A DNA stretch of 64,000 bases from Glycomyces arizonensis DSM 44726 (GCF_000482705.1 NZ_AXWO01000002.1:310001-374000); one strand, 5' to 3'. Shown: positions 1-10,201, numbered from the stretch's first letter. A program made the numbers and translations. The notes: a model not told the origin generated them from the sequence alone.

Positions 1-1
1 T

Positions 2-1324
2 TCAATCGATCGGGTTGGGGAGTTCGACCAGCGTCTGCGTCCGCCCCTTGATGTCTTCGAGCGCCTGCTCGGGGGTGGTGCGGCCGCCGTAGACGCCGGC
101 GAGGACCAGGGAGACCTCATTGGCCAGCCGCGCCGCCGATCCGGAGAACCAGACCGCCGGGTCGAACTGGACGTTGTCGACCACGCCGGAGTACTCGGCG
201 TTCGGCTCGAGCTCCTGGTACTCCTGGCTCTGCGTCACCGGCAGGTAGGCCGGGGTGTGGCCGCCTCCGGCCCCCCATTCGAGGCTGTGCTTGATCATCC
301 AGGCGGCGTACTGGATGGTGGCGGCCCGGCTCTCGGCGGACCAGGTGTTGTGGCGGGGCAGCACGAAGGAGTGGCTGTCGCCCTGCGTGCGGCGGTTGCC
401 GAAGAAGTCGGGCATCTCGGTGGCCGAGAAGTCGAGGCCCTGCGCCTCGTTGAAGGCCCGGAAGCGGGTGACCTCCCAGTTCCCCACCTGGACGAGCCCG
501 CCGGAGCCGTTCTCGAAGTTGGCCGCGCACTGCGCGCCGTCGGCGATGCGCGGGCACAGGCCCTCGTCGGCCATGCGGTACATGACGTCGATGGCCGCCA
601 GCGCCTTGTCGTCGTCGAGCTCGTAGCCGTCCTCGTGGAAGATCCACTCGCCGTCCTGCTGGCGGTACCAGGCCCAGAACTGGCGCCAGCCGGCGTTGGT
701 GTCCAGGGAGGTGCCGTATTCGCCGGTGACCTCCTTGACGGCCCGCAGCAGGTCGAAATACTCCTCGACGCCGTGGGTCTCCAGGAGCGTCCGGTCGGGA
801 TTGAGGACGCCCGCCTGCTCGCAGACGGTGCGGTTGTAGAAGTTGATCAGCGCGTGGGTGTCGAGCGGCAGCGCGTAGAGCTCGTCGTGGGAGAAGCACT
901 TCTCCCAGACGTCGGCGGGGAAGTCCTCGGGTTTGAGGCCGAACTCGGCGATCTCGTCGAGCCCGTAGGGCTCCATCAGGGTCCACGGCGAGAGGCTTTC
1001 GAGCCGTGAGAGGTGGGCGGTGGCGACGTCGGCGGCGTTGCCGCCCGAGGCGCCCATGACCAGCTTCGTGTAGAACGGCGTGCCCCAGGCGAAGGTGGTG
1101 GCCTGGAGGTCGATGCCGGTCTCGGCCGTGAACTCCTCGTGCATCGCGGTCATGACCGCGCCGTCGGAGCCGGCCAGGAGGTTCCACTGCTTCACGGTGG
1201 TCTTGCCGCCGAAGGCTTCCGAGGCCGCGCCGCAGCCGGCCAGGCCCAGGCCCGCGAGCGCTGCCGAGCCCGCGAGGAGTGTCCGCCGGGGGAGGACTCC
1301 CGGGGGTGAGGGATTGTTCATCAT
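2..1324 (-). CDS. Extracellular sugar-binding lipoprotein of an ABC importer
   Basis: This 440-residue protein belongs to the type 1 extracellular solute-binding family and should bind a sugar or oligosaccharide outside the membrane for an ABC importer. The N-terminus has a twin-arginine start (PRRTLLAG), a hydrophobic stretch and a lipobox LAGC near residues 28-31, so it is probably Tat-exported and lipid-anchored. The remainder has the usual length and Trp/Tyr-rich ligand-binding character of the family. Two adjacent ATG codons open the frame; the first is used here. The stop lies 2 bases inside the window edge, so cognate permease genes would be just outside to the left. A LacI-type operator lies 65 bp upstream. 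Substrate is not predictable. Confidence 0.9.
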   Translation of the reverse strand: MMNNPSPPGVLPRRTLLAGSAALAGLGLAGCGAASEAFGGKTTVKQWNLLAGSDGAVMTAMHEEFTAETGIDLQATTFAWGTPFYTKLVMGASGGNAADVATAHLSRLESLSPWTLMEPYGLDEIAEFGLKPEDFPADVWEKCFSHDELYALPLDTHALINFYNRTVCEQAGVLNPDRTLLETHGVEEYFDLLRAVKEVTGEYGTSLDTNAGWRQFWAWYRQQDGEWIFHEDGYELDDDKALAAIDVMYRMADEGLCPRIADGAQCAANFENGSGGLVQVGNWEVTRFRAFNEAQGLDFSATEMPDFFGNRRTQGDSHSFVLPRHNTWSAESRAATIQYAAWMIKHSLEWGAGGGHTPAYLPVTQSQEYQELEPNAEYSGVVDNVQFDPAVWFSGSAARLANEVSLVLAGVYGGRTTPEQALEDIKGRTQTLVELPNPID

Positions 1325-1388
1325 CGATGTGTCACTCCAATGTGATGTGATGTCGCGGCCGCGCTACTCGCGTGACCATGACAACATT

Positions 1389-1400
1389 GTTATCGCTAAC
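1389..1400. promoter_or_regulatory. Candidate LacI-family operator before the sugar-binding protein gene
   Basis: The sequence GTTATCGCTAAC is a near-palindrome with a central CG and GTTA/TAAC arms, the layout typical of LacI-family repressor sites. It lies in an AT-richer stretch 65 bp upstream of the solute-binding protein start. The regulator itself is not in the window, so this is inferred from form and position only. Confidence 0.45.
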
Positions 1401-1483
1401 GCGCGAGCCGTCAAGAGAGTCCGCGCTTATAGTTGTCAATCCATGATTCGATTGATTCGCATGGTGCGAAAGTGATGCACGAG

Positions 1484-1512
1484 AAAAAGGGGGAGGCCGT
1501 ACGGCCTCCCCC
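1484..1512 (-). terminator. Rho-independent terminator of kgd
   Basis: A perfect 24-nt palindrome (12-bp arms GGGGGAGGCCGT) at 1489-1512 is followed, on the minus strand, by a run of five T residues. It lies 92 bp after the kgd stop and separates kgd from the sugar-binding protein gene. Confidence 0.85.
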
Positions 1513-1604
1513 TTCGATGCTGAAGCGCGCTCCTCAGGCGCGCCCGAACCGTCCGCCCGCAGGCGGCGTATCCGGCGTCGCGCTCCTCAGCGCGGGCCGC
1601 GCCC

Positions 1605-4600
1605 CTACGGACGCGGCACGGCCACGTCGATGAGCGCCTGCTGCTCGACCTCGTGGACCTTCGGCGAGCCCGTCGAGGGCGCCGCGGCCGCCGGACGCGA
1701 GATGCGCCGCAGGTGCACCCCGCCGAGCTCCTCGAGCAGGTTGAGCGCGATGTGCGACCAGGCGCCCTGGTTCGCCGGCTCCTCCTGCACCCACGCGATG
1801 TCCTCGGCGGCCCCGAACGCGCCCAGCGCCGCGCGCAGCTCCTCGGCCGGCAGCGGGTAGAGCTGCTCGACCCGCAGGATCGCGATGTCGGTGACGCCCC
1901 GCTGGTCCCGCGCCGCGGCCAGGTCGTAGTACACCTTGCCCGAGCACAGCAGCACCTTGCGCACGTCCTCGGCGCGGATCTGCCCCGAGGCGATCGCCGG
2001 GTCCGGCATGACCGGCTGGAACCGGCCGCTGGTGAACTCGTCGAGCTGGCTCACGGCCGCCTTGTGCCGCAGCAGCGACTTCGGCGTGAACACGACCAGC
2101 GGCTTCTTCACCGGATCCAGCGCCTGGCGCCGCAGCAGGTGGAAGTAGTTCGCCGGGCTCGTGGAGTTCACGATGCGCATGTTCTCGTCCGCGCACAGCT
2201 GCAGGAACCGCTCGATGCGGCCCGAGGTGTGGTCGGGGCCCGCGCCCTCGTGGCCGTGCGGCAGCAGCAGCGCCAGACTGGAGTGCTGGCCCCACTTGGC
2301 CTCGCCCGAGGAGATGAACTCGTCGACGATCGTCTGGGCGCCGTCGGCGAAGTCCCCGAACTGCGCCTCCCACGCCACGAGCATCCCCGGGTTCTCCACC
2401 GAGTAGCCGTACTCGAAGCCCATGGCGGCGAACTCCGAGAGCAGCGAGTCGTAGACGAAGAACCGCTCGGTGTGCTGCCCCAGGTGGGCCAGCGGCGTGT
2501 ACTCCTCGCCCGAGTCCTGGTCGATGACGACGGCGTGGCGCTGCACGAACGTCCCGCGCCGCGAGTCCTGCCCCGCCAGGCGGATCGCCTTGTTCTGCAT
2601 CAGCAGCGACCCGAACGCGAGCGTCTCGGCGAACGCCCAGTCGATGTTGCCCGACGTCGACATCTCGCTGCGCTTCTCCAGGACCCTGCGGACCGCCTTG
2701 TGCGGCCGGAAGCCCTCCGGGAGCGTGGTGTGGGCCTTGCCGATCATCGCGATCGTCTCGGCGTCCACCGAGGTGTCGATGTCGGCCACCGGCTCGGGCT
2801 GGTGGCGCCACGGCATCGGCCCCGTCTGCCCCGCCAGGGCCTCCTTCGTCTCGCGGAAGACCCGCTCCAGCTGCGACTGGTAGTCGGCGAGGGCCTCCTC
2901 GGCGTCCTCCATGGTGATGTCGCCGCGCCCGATCAGCGCCCGCGTGTAGAGCTTGCGGACCGACTGCTTGGCGTCGATCACCTGGTACATCTGCGGGTTG
3001 GTCATCTTCGGGTCGTCGCCCTCGTTGTGCCCGCGCCTGCGGTAGCACACCATGTCGATGACGACGTCCTTGCGGAACTGCTGCCGGTAGGCGAAGGCCA
3101 GCTTCGCGACCTCGCAGACCGCCTCGGGGTCGTCGCCGTTGACGTGGAAGATCGGCGCCTGGATCATACGGGCCACGTCCGTGCAGTACAGGCTCGAACG
3201 CGAGTAGGCCGGAGCCGTGGTGAAGCCGACCTGGTTGTTGACCACCACGTGCACGGTGCCGCCGGTGCGGTAGCCGCGCAGCTGCGACAGGTTCAGCGTC
3301 TCGGCCACCACGCCCTGGCCCGCGAACGCGGCGTCGCCGTGGATCGCCACCGGCAGGACCGTGAAGCCGTCCTCGCCGAGGTTCAGCCGGTCCTGCTTGG
3401 CCCGGACGATGCCCTCCAGCACCGGATTGACCGCTTCGAGGTGCGACGGGTTCGCCGTCACCGACACGACCGTCTCGCCCTTGCCGTCCGGCGTGGTGAA
3501 CTGCCCGGTCATGCCCAGGTGGTACTTGACGTCGCCGGAGCCGCCGATGGTCTTGGGGTCGATGTGCCCCTCGAACTCGGTGAAGATCTTCGAGAGCTTC
3601 TTGCCGACGATGTTGGCCAGCACGTTCAGGCGCCCGCGGTGCGGCATGCCGATGACGACCTCGTCGAGCTCGGCGTCGGCCGCCGAGTGCAGCACCTGGT
3701 CCAGCAGCGGGATGAGCGACTCGCCGCCTTCGAGGCTGAAGCGCTTCTGCCCCACGAACTTGGTCTGCAGGAACGTCTCGAACGCCTCGGCGGCGTTCAG
3801 GCGCCCGAGGATGTGCTTCTGCGCCTCGACCTTCGGCTTCGCGAACGGCACCTCGATGCGCCGCTGGAGCCACTCCCGCTCCTCCGGGTCCTGGATGTGC
3901 ATGTACTCCACGCCCATGCGGCGGCAGTACGAGTCGCGCAGCACCCCGAGGATGTCGCGCAGGCGCATGCGCTGCTGACCCGCGAAGCCGCCGACCGGGA
4001 ACGTCCGGTCCAGGTCCCACAGCGTCAGGCCGTGCGAGAGGACGTCGAGGTCGGGGTGGTGGCGGATCTCGTAGTGCAGCGGGTTCGTGTCGGCCATGAG
4101 GTGGCCGCGCACCCGGTAGGCGTGGATCAGCTCGATGACGCGGGCGTTCTTGTCGATCTGGCCCTCGTGGGTCTTCGCGACGTCCCTGACCCAGCGCACC
4201 GGCTCGTAGGGGATGAGCAGGCTGCGGAAGACCGAGTCGAAGAACTCGCCGCCGAGCAGCAGCCGGTGCAGCGTCGCCAGGAACTCGCCGGACTCCGCGC
4301 CCTGGATGATGCGGTGGTCGTACGTCGAGGTGACCGTCATGATCTTCGAGACGCCCAGGTCGGCGAGGGTCTCGTCCGAGGCCCCGGCGAACTCGGCGGG
4401 CACCTCCATCGCGCCGACGCCGACGATGAGGCCCTGGCCCTTCATCAGCCGCGGCACGGAGTGGACGGTGCCGATGCCGCCGGGGTTGGTCAGCGTCAGC
4501 GTCGCCCCAGCGTGGTCCTCCATCGTGAGCTTCCCGGTGCGCGCCTTGCGGACGAGGTCCTCGTAGGCGTGCCAGAACTCCCGGAAGTCCATCGACTCGG

Positions 4601-5330
4601 TGTGCTTGATCGAGGGCACCACCAAGGTGCGCGAGCCGTCCGGCTTCGCGAGGTCGATCGCCAGCCCGAGGTTGACGTGCTCGGGGGCGACCAGCTGCGG
4701 CTTGCCGTCGACGAGCTTGTACGAGGCGTTCATGCTCGGGTGGGCCTTGATCGCCTGCACCAGGGCGTAGCCGATGAGGTGCGTGAAGGAGACCTTGCCG
4801 CCCTGGCTGCGCTTGAGGTGGTTGTTGATGACCACGCGGTTGTCGAACAGGAGCTTCGCGGGCACGGCCCGTACGGAGGTCGCCGTCGGGATCTCCAGCG
4901 ACGCCTCCATGTTCTGGGCGACCTTGGCCGCCACGCCCTTGAGCGGTTTCGCCTCGACGGCCTCGGCGGAGTCGGACTCGTTCACGGTGGGGTTCGCCTT
5001 CTGGGACGGTTCGGGGGCGGGCGCTGCGGGCTTCGTCGCCGCCTCGACGGGCGGCTTGGTCACCACCTTGGGCTTCTCCGCCTGCGCCGCGGGCTTGCCC
5101 GCCGCGGTGGTCTCGGCCTCGATCGCGGTCGCCGCCTTCGCCGACGCGTCCGCCGCGGGGGTCCCCCCGGCCTCGCCGTCGGCGGCGCTCACCGAGTCGC
5201 CGCCGAAGAATTCGCGCCATCCGGCGCTGACGCTGTCGGGATTTTCGCGGTAACGCTCGTACATCTCGTTGACCAGCCACTCATTGGCTCCGAAATCGGT
5301 CAACGGACTGCCCTGAGTCGAACTCGACAC
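1605..5330 (-). CDS. kgd: Multifunctional 2-oxoglutarate decarboxylase/dehydrogenase (E1-E2 fusion)
   Basis: The 1241-residue protein matches actinobacterial Kgd/OdhA, which fuses a succinyltransferase-like E2 core to a thiamine-diphosphate E1 and acts at the 2-oxoglutarate node of the TCA cycle. Order of parts: short N-terminal E1 helix ([16 protein letters not shown]), an Ala/Pro/Lys-rich linker (about residues 45-115), the acyltransferase core with the DHRIIQG motif, then E1 with the thiamine-binding GDAAFAGQG...NNQVGF segment. There is no lipoyl domain, as usual for this group. The start is GTG with an AAGAGG ribosome-binding site 10 nt upstream. It appears monocistronic with its own terminator. 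Regulation by GarA/OdhI is known in relatives, but that gene is not in this window. Confidence 0.97.
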   Translation of the reverse strand: MSSSTQGSPLTDFGANEWLVNEMYERYRENPDSVSAGWREFFGGDSVSAADGEAGGTPAADASAKAATAIEAETTAAGKPAAQAEKPKVVTKPPVEAATKPAAPAPEPSQKANPTVNESDSAEAVEAKPLKGVAAKVAQNMEASLEIPTATSVRAVPAKLLFDNRVVINNHLKRSQGGKVSFTHLIGYALVQAIKAHPSMNASYKLVDGKPQLVAPEHVNLGLAIDLAKPDGSRTLVVPSIKHTESMDFREFWHAYEDLVRKARTGKLTMEDHAGATLTLTNPGGIGTVHSVPRLMKGQGLIVGVGAMEVPAEFAGASDETLADLGVSKIMTVTSTYDHRIIQGAESGEFLATLHRLLLGGEFFDSVFRSLLIPYEPVRWVRDVAKTHEGQIDKNARVIELIHAYRVRGHLMADTNPLHYEIRHHPDLDVLSHGLTLWDLDRTFPVGGFAGQQRMRLRDILGVLRDSYCRRMGVEYMHIQDPEEREWLQRRIEVPFAKPKVEAQKHILGRLNAAEAFETFLQTKFVGQKRFSLEGGESLIPLLDQVLHSAADAELDEVVIGMPHRGRLNVLANIVGKKLSKIFTEFEGHIDPKTIGGSGDVKYHLGMTGQFTTPDGKGETVVSVTANPSHLEAVNPVLEGIVRAKQDRLNLGEDGFTVLPVAIHGDAAFAGQGVVAETLNLSQLRGYRTGGTVHVVVNNQVGFTTAPAYSRSSLYCTDVARMIQAPIFHVNGDDPEAVCEVAKLAFAYRQQFRKDVVIDMVCYRRRGHNEGDDPKMTNPQMYQVIDAKQSVRKLYTRALIGRGDITMEDAEEALADYQSQLERVFRETKEALAGQTGPMPWRHQPEPVADIDTSVDAETIAMIGKAHTTLPEGFRPHKAVRRVLEKRSEMSTSGNIDWAFAETLAFGSLLMQNKAIRLAGQDSRRGTFVQRHAVVIDQDSGEEYTPLAHLGQHTERFFVYDSLLSEFAAMGFEYGYSVENPGMLVAWEAQFGDFADGAQTIVDEFISSGEAKWGQHSSLALLLPHGHEGAGPDHTSGRIERFLQLCADENMRIVNSTSPANYFHLLRRQALDPVKKPLVVFTPKSLLRHKAAVSQLDEFTSGRFQPVMPDPAIASGQIRAEDVRKVLLCSGKVYYDLAAARDQRGVTDIAILRVEQLYPLPAEELRAALGAFGAAEDIAWVQEEPANQGAWSHIALNLLEELGGVHLRRISRPAAAAPSTGSPKVHEVEQQALIDVAVPRP

Positions 5331-5714
5331 AGCTTAATCGCCTCTTCTTTGCAGACGCTGCGTGGATGGAGGCAGTAGCCCCCGGTCAAGGGTAACCGTG
5401 GGGCGTGGAATGTGCAGTACCGGCAAGGCCGTTGCGGGGCCGGTCACCCGACCGGGTCGATCCCGTGCGTCGTGGCCCACCCTCGGGCCTTTCCATGAGC
5501 GCCGGGCGGGCGCTATCCGCCCCGCCGCCCCGTTGACCGCCACCCGATCCGGGCGCCGCTGCGCCGTCGGGCCCTCGGCTGCGACGCTCAGGCCGTCTCA
5601 CGGACCGGACGGAATCGAACCCGCCCGGTCGGCGTCACCGGGTCCATGCGTTCGGTGCGCGCTTGCCGCGCTCGGTGAGAGCATCGGCGGGCCTCGCCCG
5701 CCCGAACGGCCTCC
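5331..5714. other. Intergenic region upstream of kgd
   Basis: This 384-bp stretch separates the kgd start from the 3' end of the STAS gene on the same strand. It should hold the kgd promoter; a TTGACC hexamer occurs on the minus strand near 5392-5397 but no well-spaced partner is obvious. No convincing gene, RNA or repeat was found. A T-arm-like string near 5613 does not fold as a tRNA. Confidence 0.4.
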
Positions 5715-6074
5715 CTAGGCGGTGTGGGTCGCGCTGCGCTCCTGCGCGGAGAAGGTCTCCGTCGGCTCTTCGAGCAGTTCCTCGGCCCCGACCACGGTGA
5801 ACAGGCGGGTGATGAACCGGTTCGGGTTGACCACGGCCAGCTCGACGCCCATCTCGCGGGCGATGCGATAGGCCACCACGATCGTGCCGATACCCGTCGA
5901 GTCCAGCACCGTCACCTTGGCGACGTCCACGCGGATGGCGGTGGCACCGCCGGCCTCGAGGGCGTTGGTGATGGTCTCGCGGATCTGCGGAGCCGTCGCG
6001 TAGTCGACCTCGCCGGCCAACTCGACGGTGACGATCCCGTTCTCGGTCGTGCCGGTCTCGATTGACAGCGTCAT
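5715..6074 (-). CDS. STAS-domain anti-sigma factor antagonist
   Basis: This 119-residue single-domain protein is an anti-anti-sigma factor of the SpoIIAA/RsbV/BldG type. It would bind a partner-switching anti-sigma kinase and release a sigma factor when unphosphorylated. The signature VLDSTGIGTIV carries the phosphorylatable Ser59. The start is ATG with AGGTGAG upstream. No kinase, phosphatase or sigma factor lies next to it, so its partner must be encoded elsewhere. It stands divergent to the two-component system on the other side of a 352-bp gap. Specific sigma factor unknown. Confidence 0.92.
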   Translation of the reverse strand: MTLSIETGTTENGIVTVELAGEVDYATAPQIRETITNALEAGGATAIRVDVAKVTVLDSTGIGTIVVAYRIAREMGVELAVVNPNRFITRLFTVVGAEELLEEPTETFSAQERSATHTA

Positions 6075-6426
6075 GAACTCACCTAACAGACTGGTAGGGC
6101 GTCACGGCCCGAGCACCTGCCGTACTCGGCTGCGAGACAAAGTCTATCCGACTACGGCGACCGAAAACAGGGCGCGCACGCCGCCAACCCGCGAAAGCGC
6201 GGAGGTGACCGTTCCCACTGTGACCGACCGCATCGGAATCGTCACTATCGCTGCGGAGCCCGGGATCGATCCCGGGATCTTGGCGCGCCCGCCGCCTCGA
6301 CGTATTCTCGCCACAGCACCACCCCTCGACCAGCGCCGCGCCGACGGCGAGACCGCACCGCCGCGGGCAAGCCGCGCCATGAGGGCTTGTCGGCCGCGTC
6401 TCGACGATCATGTGAAGATGAGGTCC
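6075..6426. other. Divergent promoter region with an 18-bp perfect palindrome
   Basis: This 352-bp gap lies between the divergent STAS and response-regulator genes and must hold both promoters. The clearest structure is a perfect palindrome CCCGGGATCGATCCCGGG at 6259-6276. Open frames reading into the response regulator start further upstream, but their residues look non-coding. Confidence 0.4.
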
Positions 6427-7134
6427 ATGCCCCAGCCGAACACCGAGTCCGAGGCCACACTGCTCGTCGTCGAAGACGACGAGAACATCTGCGAGCTGCT
6501 CGCGACCTCCCTGCGCTACGCGGGCTTCGCCGTCCACGCCGTCGGCACCGGCGACGAGGCGCTGCGCTCGGTCGCGCGCCACCGCCCCGACCTGGTCGTC
6601 CTCGACGTCAACCTCCCCGACCTCGACGGCTTCGAAGTCGTGCGGCGCCTGCGCTCGGGCTCCGACCACACCCCCGTGCTCTTCCTCACCGCCCGCGACG
6701 GCACCGCCGACGCCGTCACCGGCCTGTCCGCGGGCGGCGACGACTACATCACCAAACCCTTCGCGCTCGAAGAGGTCGTCGCCCGCATCCACGCCGTCCT
6801 GCGCCGCTCCGCGGGCGAACTCCCCAGGCCCTCGCGCCTCAAGTACGCCGACCTCGAACTCGACGAGGAGACCCACGAGGTCTGGCGCGCCGGGGAGGCC
6901 GTGCAGCTCTCGCCCACCGAGTTCAAGCTGCTGCGCTACTTCATGATCAACGCCGGGCGGGTGCTCTCCAAGGCCCAGATCCTCGACCACGTGTGGCGCT
7001 ACGACTTCCGCGGCGACGACGGCATCGTCGAGTCCTACGTCTCCTACCTGCGCCGCAAGGTCGACACCGGCGACCCCAAGCTCATCCAGACGCTGCGCGG
7101 GATCGGTTACGTCCTGCGGGAGCAGAATCGTTGA
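6427..7134 (+). CDS. OmpR-family response regulator
   Basis: The protein (235 residues from this ATG) has an N-terminal receiver domain with the acidic pair in VVEDDEN and phospho-acceptor Asp60 in LDVNLPDLDGF, followed by an OmpR/PhoB winged-helix DNA-binding domain ending YLRRKVDTGDPKLIQTLRGIGY. An in-frame ATG three codons earlier (6418) is an alternative start; the chosen one aligns with family N-termini. Its stop overlaps the kinase start by 3 nt. With the kinase and the HtrA-type protease it forms a layout like mycobacterial MprA-MprB-PepD, which answers envelope stress. The orthology is inferred from gene order and not proven. Confidence 0.95.
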   Translation: MPQPNTESEATLLVVEDDENICELLATSLRYAGFAVHAVGTGDEALRSVARHRPDLVVLDVNLPDLDGFEVVRRLRSGSDHTPVLFLTARDGTADAVTGLSAGGDDYITKPFALEEVVARIHAVLRRSAGELPRPSRLKYADLELDEETHEVWRAGEAVQLSPTEFKLLRYFMINAGRVLSKAQILDHVWRYDFRGDDGIVESYVSYLRRKVDTGDPKLIQTLRGIGYVLREQNR

Positions 7135-8651
7135 GCGCGCCCCACTTCGTCGAGGTCGCCAGGAGGCGATGGGACCGGACCCCGCTGCGGGTCAGGCTGA
7201 CCTCCGCCGTGCTCGCGCTCGTCGCCGGATCGCTCATCCTCATCAGCGTCTCCACGATCCTCGCGCTGCACTCCTACTTCCTCGGCACAGTGGACGACGA
7301 ACTCAGGGACGTGCTCCTCAAGGGCGACCCCGCCTCGTTCAACGCCGTGCCCGACGACGAGGGCACGGCCGACCTCGGTGTGCGGCCCAACCAGTACGTC
7401 TTCAGCCTGGTCTACGACAACGGGAACCGCTTCGACGTGCCCGACCGCTCGTACGCGCCGGTGTTCACCCTCGAGCAGCTCCGCGAGGCGGGCGGCGAGG
7501 CCTTCACCGCGCTGGCCGCCGACGGCACCACCCGCTGGCGGGTCCTCGCCCTGCCCGGGACCGAGGTCGGCACCGAGAACCCCGACTTCGACCCCGACCC
7601 CGATTCCGAGGCCGAGGCAGGCAACCGGGCCGCCTACTACGCGCTGTCCTATAAGCTCTCCCACTTCGACAAGACCGTCGCGGGTCTGGTGTGGGTCGAC
7701 ATCTTCATCGGTGCGGGCGTCCTCGCCGGGCTCGCCGCGCTCGGTGTCGGCCTCGTGCGCGCCAGCCTCTCGCCGCTGCGCCAGATCGAGAACACCGCGG
7801 CCATGATCGCGGCCGGGAGCTATGCCAAGCGCGTGCCCGATCCCGACCGCGTCACCGAGGTCGGCCGCGTCGGCTACGCCATCAACATGATGCTCGGCAA
7901 GATCGAGAGCTCGATCCGCGCCAGGGAGTACTCGGAGGAGCGCGCCCACGACTCCGAGCGGCGCATGCGGGAGTTCATCGCCGACGCCTCCCACGAGCTG
8001 CGCACCCCGCTGACCAGCGTCAGGGGCTACGCCGAACTGGTCCGGGCCAACCCCGGCATGCCCGAGGCCGACCGGCAGCACTACATCGGACTGATCGAGG
8101 AGGCCGCCAAGCGGATGGGCCTGCTCGTGGGGGACCTGCTCCACCTCGCCCGGCTCGACCAGGAGCGGCCCGTCGAGGTCGAACCGGTCGACCTGGCCGT
8201 TCTCGGACACGAGGCCGTCGCGGCCCACGCCGTCGTCGCCGAGGACTACGAATTCGAGTTCAAGGCCGTGCCCGGCGCCTCGACCGTGGTCGTGGCCGAC
8301 CGCGCCCGGATGCGGCAGGTCCTCGACAACCTGCTGTCCAACGCCGTCAGGCACACCCCGCCGGGCACCCGCGTCACGGTCGAGCTCCTCTCCGACGCCG
8401 ACTGCGTGGTCCTGCGGGTCGCCGACGACGGCCCCGGCATGGACGCGGAGACGACCGAGCGGGTCTTCGAGCGCTTCTTCCGCTCCGACAGCGCGAATCA
8501 CCCCGGATCGGGGCTCGGCCTGGCGATCGTCTCCACGATCGTCAAGGCCCAGGGCGGCACCGTCTCGGTCCGCTCCGCGCCCGGCGAAGGCACCGTCTTC
8601 ACGGTGCGACTAGCTGCCGAGACGCCCCCTGAACGCCGTTCGGATCCTTAA
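7131..8651 (+). CDS. HAMP-containing sensor histidine kinase
   Basis: This 506-residue membrane kinase starts at TTG 7131, overlapping the regulator stop (TTGA). It has a first membrane helix at about residues 23-45, an extracellular sensor region rich in acidic residues (about 46-170), a second helix (about 180-205), HAMP, then the H-box SHELRTP with phospho-acceptor His288, and an HATPase domain with N-box DNLLSNAVRHTPPG, DDGPGM and GSGLGLAI motifs. It should phosphorylate the regulator encoded just upstream. The signal is unknown; the neighbouring secreted-type protease hints at envelope or protein-folding stress, by analogy with MprB. Confidence 0.95.
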   Translation: MSAPHFVEVARRRWDRTPLRVRLTSAVLALVAGSLILISVSTILALHSYFLGTVDDELRDVLLKGDPASFNAVPDDEGTADLGVRPNQYVFSLVYDNGNRFDVPDRSYAPVFTLEQLREAGGEAFTALAADGTTRWRVLALPGTEVGTENPDFDPDPDSEAEAGNRAAYYALSYKLSHFDKTVAGLVWVDIFIGAGVLAGLAALGVGLVRASLSPLRQIENTAAMIAAGSYAKRVPDPDRVTEVGRVGYAINMMLGKIESSIRAREYSEERAHDSERRMREFIADASHELRTPLTSVRGYAELVRANPGMPEADRQHYIGLIEEAAKRMGLLVGDLLHLARLDQERPVEVEPVDLAVLGHEAVAAHAVVAEDYEFEFKAVPGASTVVVADRARMRQVLDNLLSNAVRHTPPGTRVTVELLSDADCVVLRVADDGPGMDAETTERVFERFFRSDSANHPGSGLGLAIVSTIVKAQGGTVSVRSAPGEGTVFTVRLAAETPPERRSDP

Positions 8652-8707
8652 AGGGTTTTAAGGCGTTTTTGCAGCGAAGCGAGAGCTGCGGGCTGCATGC
8701 TGCAATC

Positions 8708-10189
8708 ATGAGCAATATTGAGAGCAACCCGCGTTCCGAAGGCGGACCGGAGCCGAGCCCGGAGCGGGTTCGAACGACCCCGGACGCCGATCCGAAACCC
8801 CAGACCCCCGGCGTCGAGCCCACCGCCCAGCCCGAGACGACTCCGCCCGCGCCCGGGCCGGCCCAGTCCGCGTCCGAGGCCCCCTCCGGCCCGCCCGAGC
8901 CCGGCAGTGCCTCCCAGCCCGGCAGCGCCCTCCCGCCCGAGCCGAACCACGGCTCCCAGCCCGAGCACGCGCCCCGGCCGAGCCAAGCCCAGCAGCCCTC
9001 CCACGAGCAGCCGACGCGGGTCCTCCCGCCCGGCCAGCACCACGCCGCGCCGCATATGACGGCCCCGCACGAGGCCCCGCCCGGCTGGGTCCCCGGAGGC
9101 GCCGTCCCGCCCGGCCGGCCGCCCCACTACGGGCCGCACGGGCCCGGCCCGCAGCGGCGGCCGAAGCGCGGCTGGGGCGTGATCCTCGCGGGCGCGGTGA
9201 TCCTCGCCCTCCTCGCGGGCGGCGCCGGAGGCCTCGTCGGGTGGTACCTGTCGGACGACGAGCCCTCGACCACGGTCGTCGAGTCCGTGTCGATGGACGC
9301 GGGCGGCGGCATGACCTACACCGAGATCGTCGACGACGTGAGCCCCTCGGTGGTCACCATCGTGACCGACTCGGCCGAAGGCTCGGGCGTGGTCTACTCC
9401 GAGGACGGTTACATCGTCACCAACAACCACGTCGTCGAGGGCGCCAGCGCCGTGCAGGTCCGCTTCCCCGACGGCACCGTCGCCGACGCCGAGGTCCTCG
9501 CCACCGACCCCACGCAGGACCTCGCCGTCGTCCAGGTCTCCGGCGTCGACGATCTCCAGCCGATCGCCTTCGGCGACTCCGACGCGCTCCAGGTCGGCGA
9601 CGCCACGGTCGCCATCGGCTCCCCGCTGGGCCTGGAAGGCACCGTCACGACCGGCATCGTCTCGGCGCTCAACCGCTCCATGTCCGTCAGCAACGAGGAG
9701 CAGAGCATGGGCCAGTCGTCCGGCCACACCCTCAGCGGCCTGATCCAGACCGACGCCGCGATCAACATGGGCAACTCCGGCGGCGCGCTCGTCAACGGCA
9801 ACGGCGAGCTGATCGGCATCAACACCGCGATCCTCTCCCCGGAGTCGGGCAACGTCGGCCTCGGCTTCGCGATCCCGTCCAACACCGTCAAGGACGTGGT
9901 CGAGCAGCTCATCGAGCACGGCTCGGTCGAGCAGGGCTACCTCGGCGTGTCGGTCACCGACACGCAGGGCAACGGGGCGATGGTCCTCGCCGTCGAGGCC
10001 GGCTCCCCGGCCGACGAGGCCGGACTCCAGGAGGGCGACGTCATCACCGCGGTCGACGGCACCCAGGTCGCGAGCGCCTCCGAGGTGGTCGCGGCGGTGC
10101 AGAGCAAGGCCAGCGGCGACACGATCGGCATCACGTACGTGCGGGACAACTCGGAGCACGACACCGAGGCCACCCTCGCCACGAGGTGA
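8708..10189 (+). CDS. HtrA/DegP-type membrane-anchored serine protease with PDZ domain
   Basis: A 493-residue trypsin-like quality-control protease. The first 150 or so residues are a Pro/Gly/Gln-rich cytosolic segment, followed by one membrane helix (WGVILAGAVILALLAGG), then the protease domain with catalytic His (TNNHVVEG), Asp (DPTQDLAVV) and Ser (NMGNSGGAL), and a C-terminal PDZ domain starting at GYLGVSV. The ATG at 8708 gives the family N-terminus; the open frame begins slightly earlier. It lies 56 bp after the kinase gene and is probably a target or partner of that system, as PepD is of MprAB. A strong hairpin ends the unit. Confidence 0.95.
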   Translation: MSNIESNPRSEGGPEPSPERVRTTPDADPKPQTPGVEPTAQPETTPPAPGPAQSASEAPSGPPEPGSASQPGSALPPEPNHGSQPEHAPRPSQAQQPSHEQPTRVLPPGQHHAAPHMTAPHEAPPGWVPGGAVPPGRPPHYGPHGPGPQRRPKRGWGVILAGAVILALLAGGAGGLVGWYLSDDEPSTTVVESVSMDAGGGMTYTEIVDDVSPSVVTIVTDSAEGSGVVYSEDGYIVTNNHVVEGASAVQVRFPDGTVADAEVLATDPTQDLAVVQVSGVDDLQPIAFGDSDALQVGDATVAIGSPLGLEGTVTTGIVSALNRSMSVSNEEQSMGQSSGHTLSGLIQTDAAINMGNSGGALVNGNGELIGINTAILSPESGNVGLGFAIPSNTVKDVVEQLIEHGSVEQGYLGVSVTDTQGNGAMVLAVEAGSPADEAGLQEGDVITAVDGTQVASASEVVAAVQSKASGDTIGITYVRDNSEHDTEATLATR

Positions 10190-10201
10190 GCACGCGAATG
10201 C

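Noticed and set aside
1653-5378. A 1241-codon open frame antisense to kgd, and a similar 1248-codon frame at 1534-5280
   Set aside because: Both are shadows caused by high third-position GC; residues are Arg/Gly/His/Val-biased with no family resemblance, while kgd in the same place is certain.
5590-5700. A tRNA-like T-arm string (GGTTCGATTCC on the minus strand)
   Set aside because: The flanking bases do not pair as a T stem, and no acceptor, D or anticodon arms can be folded.
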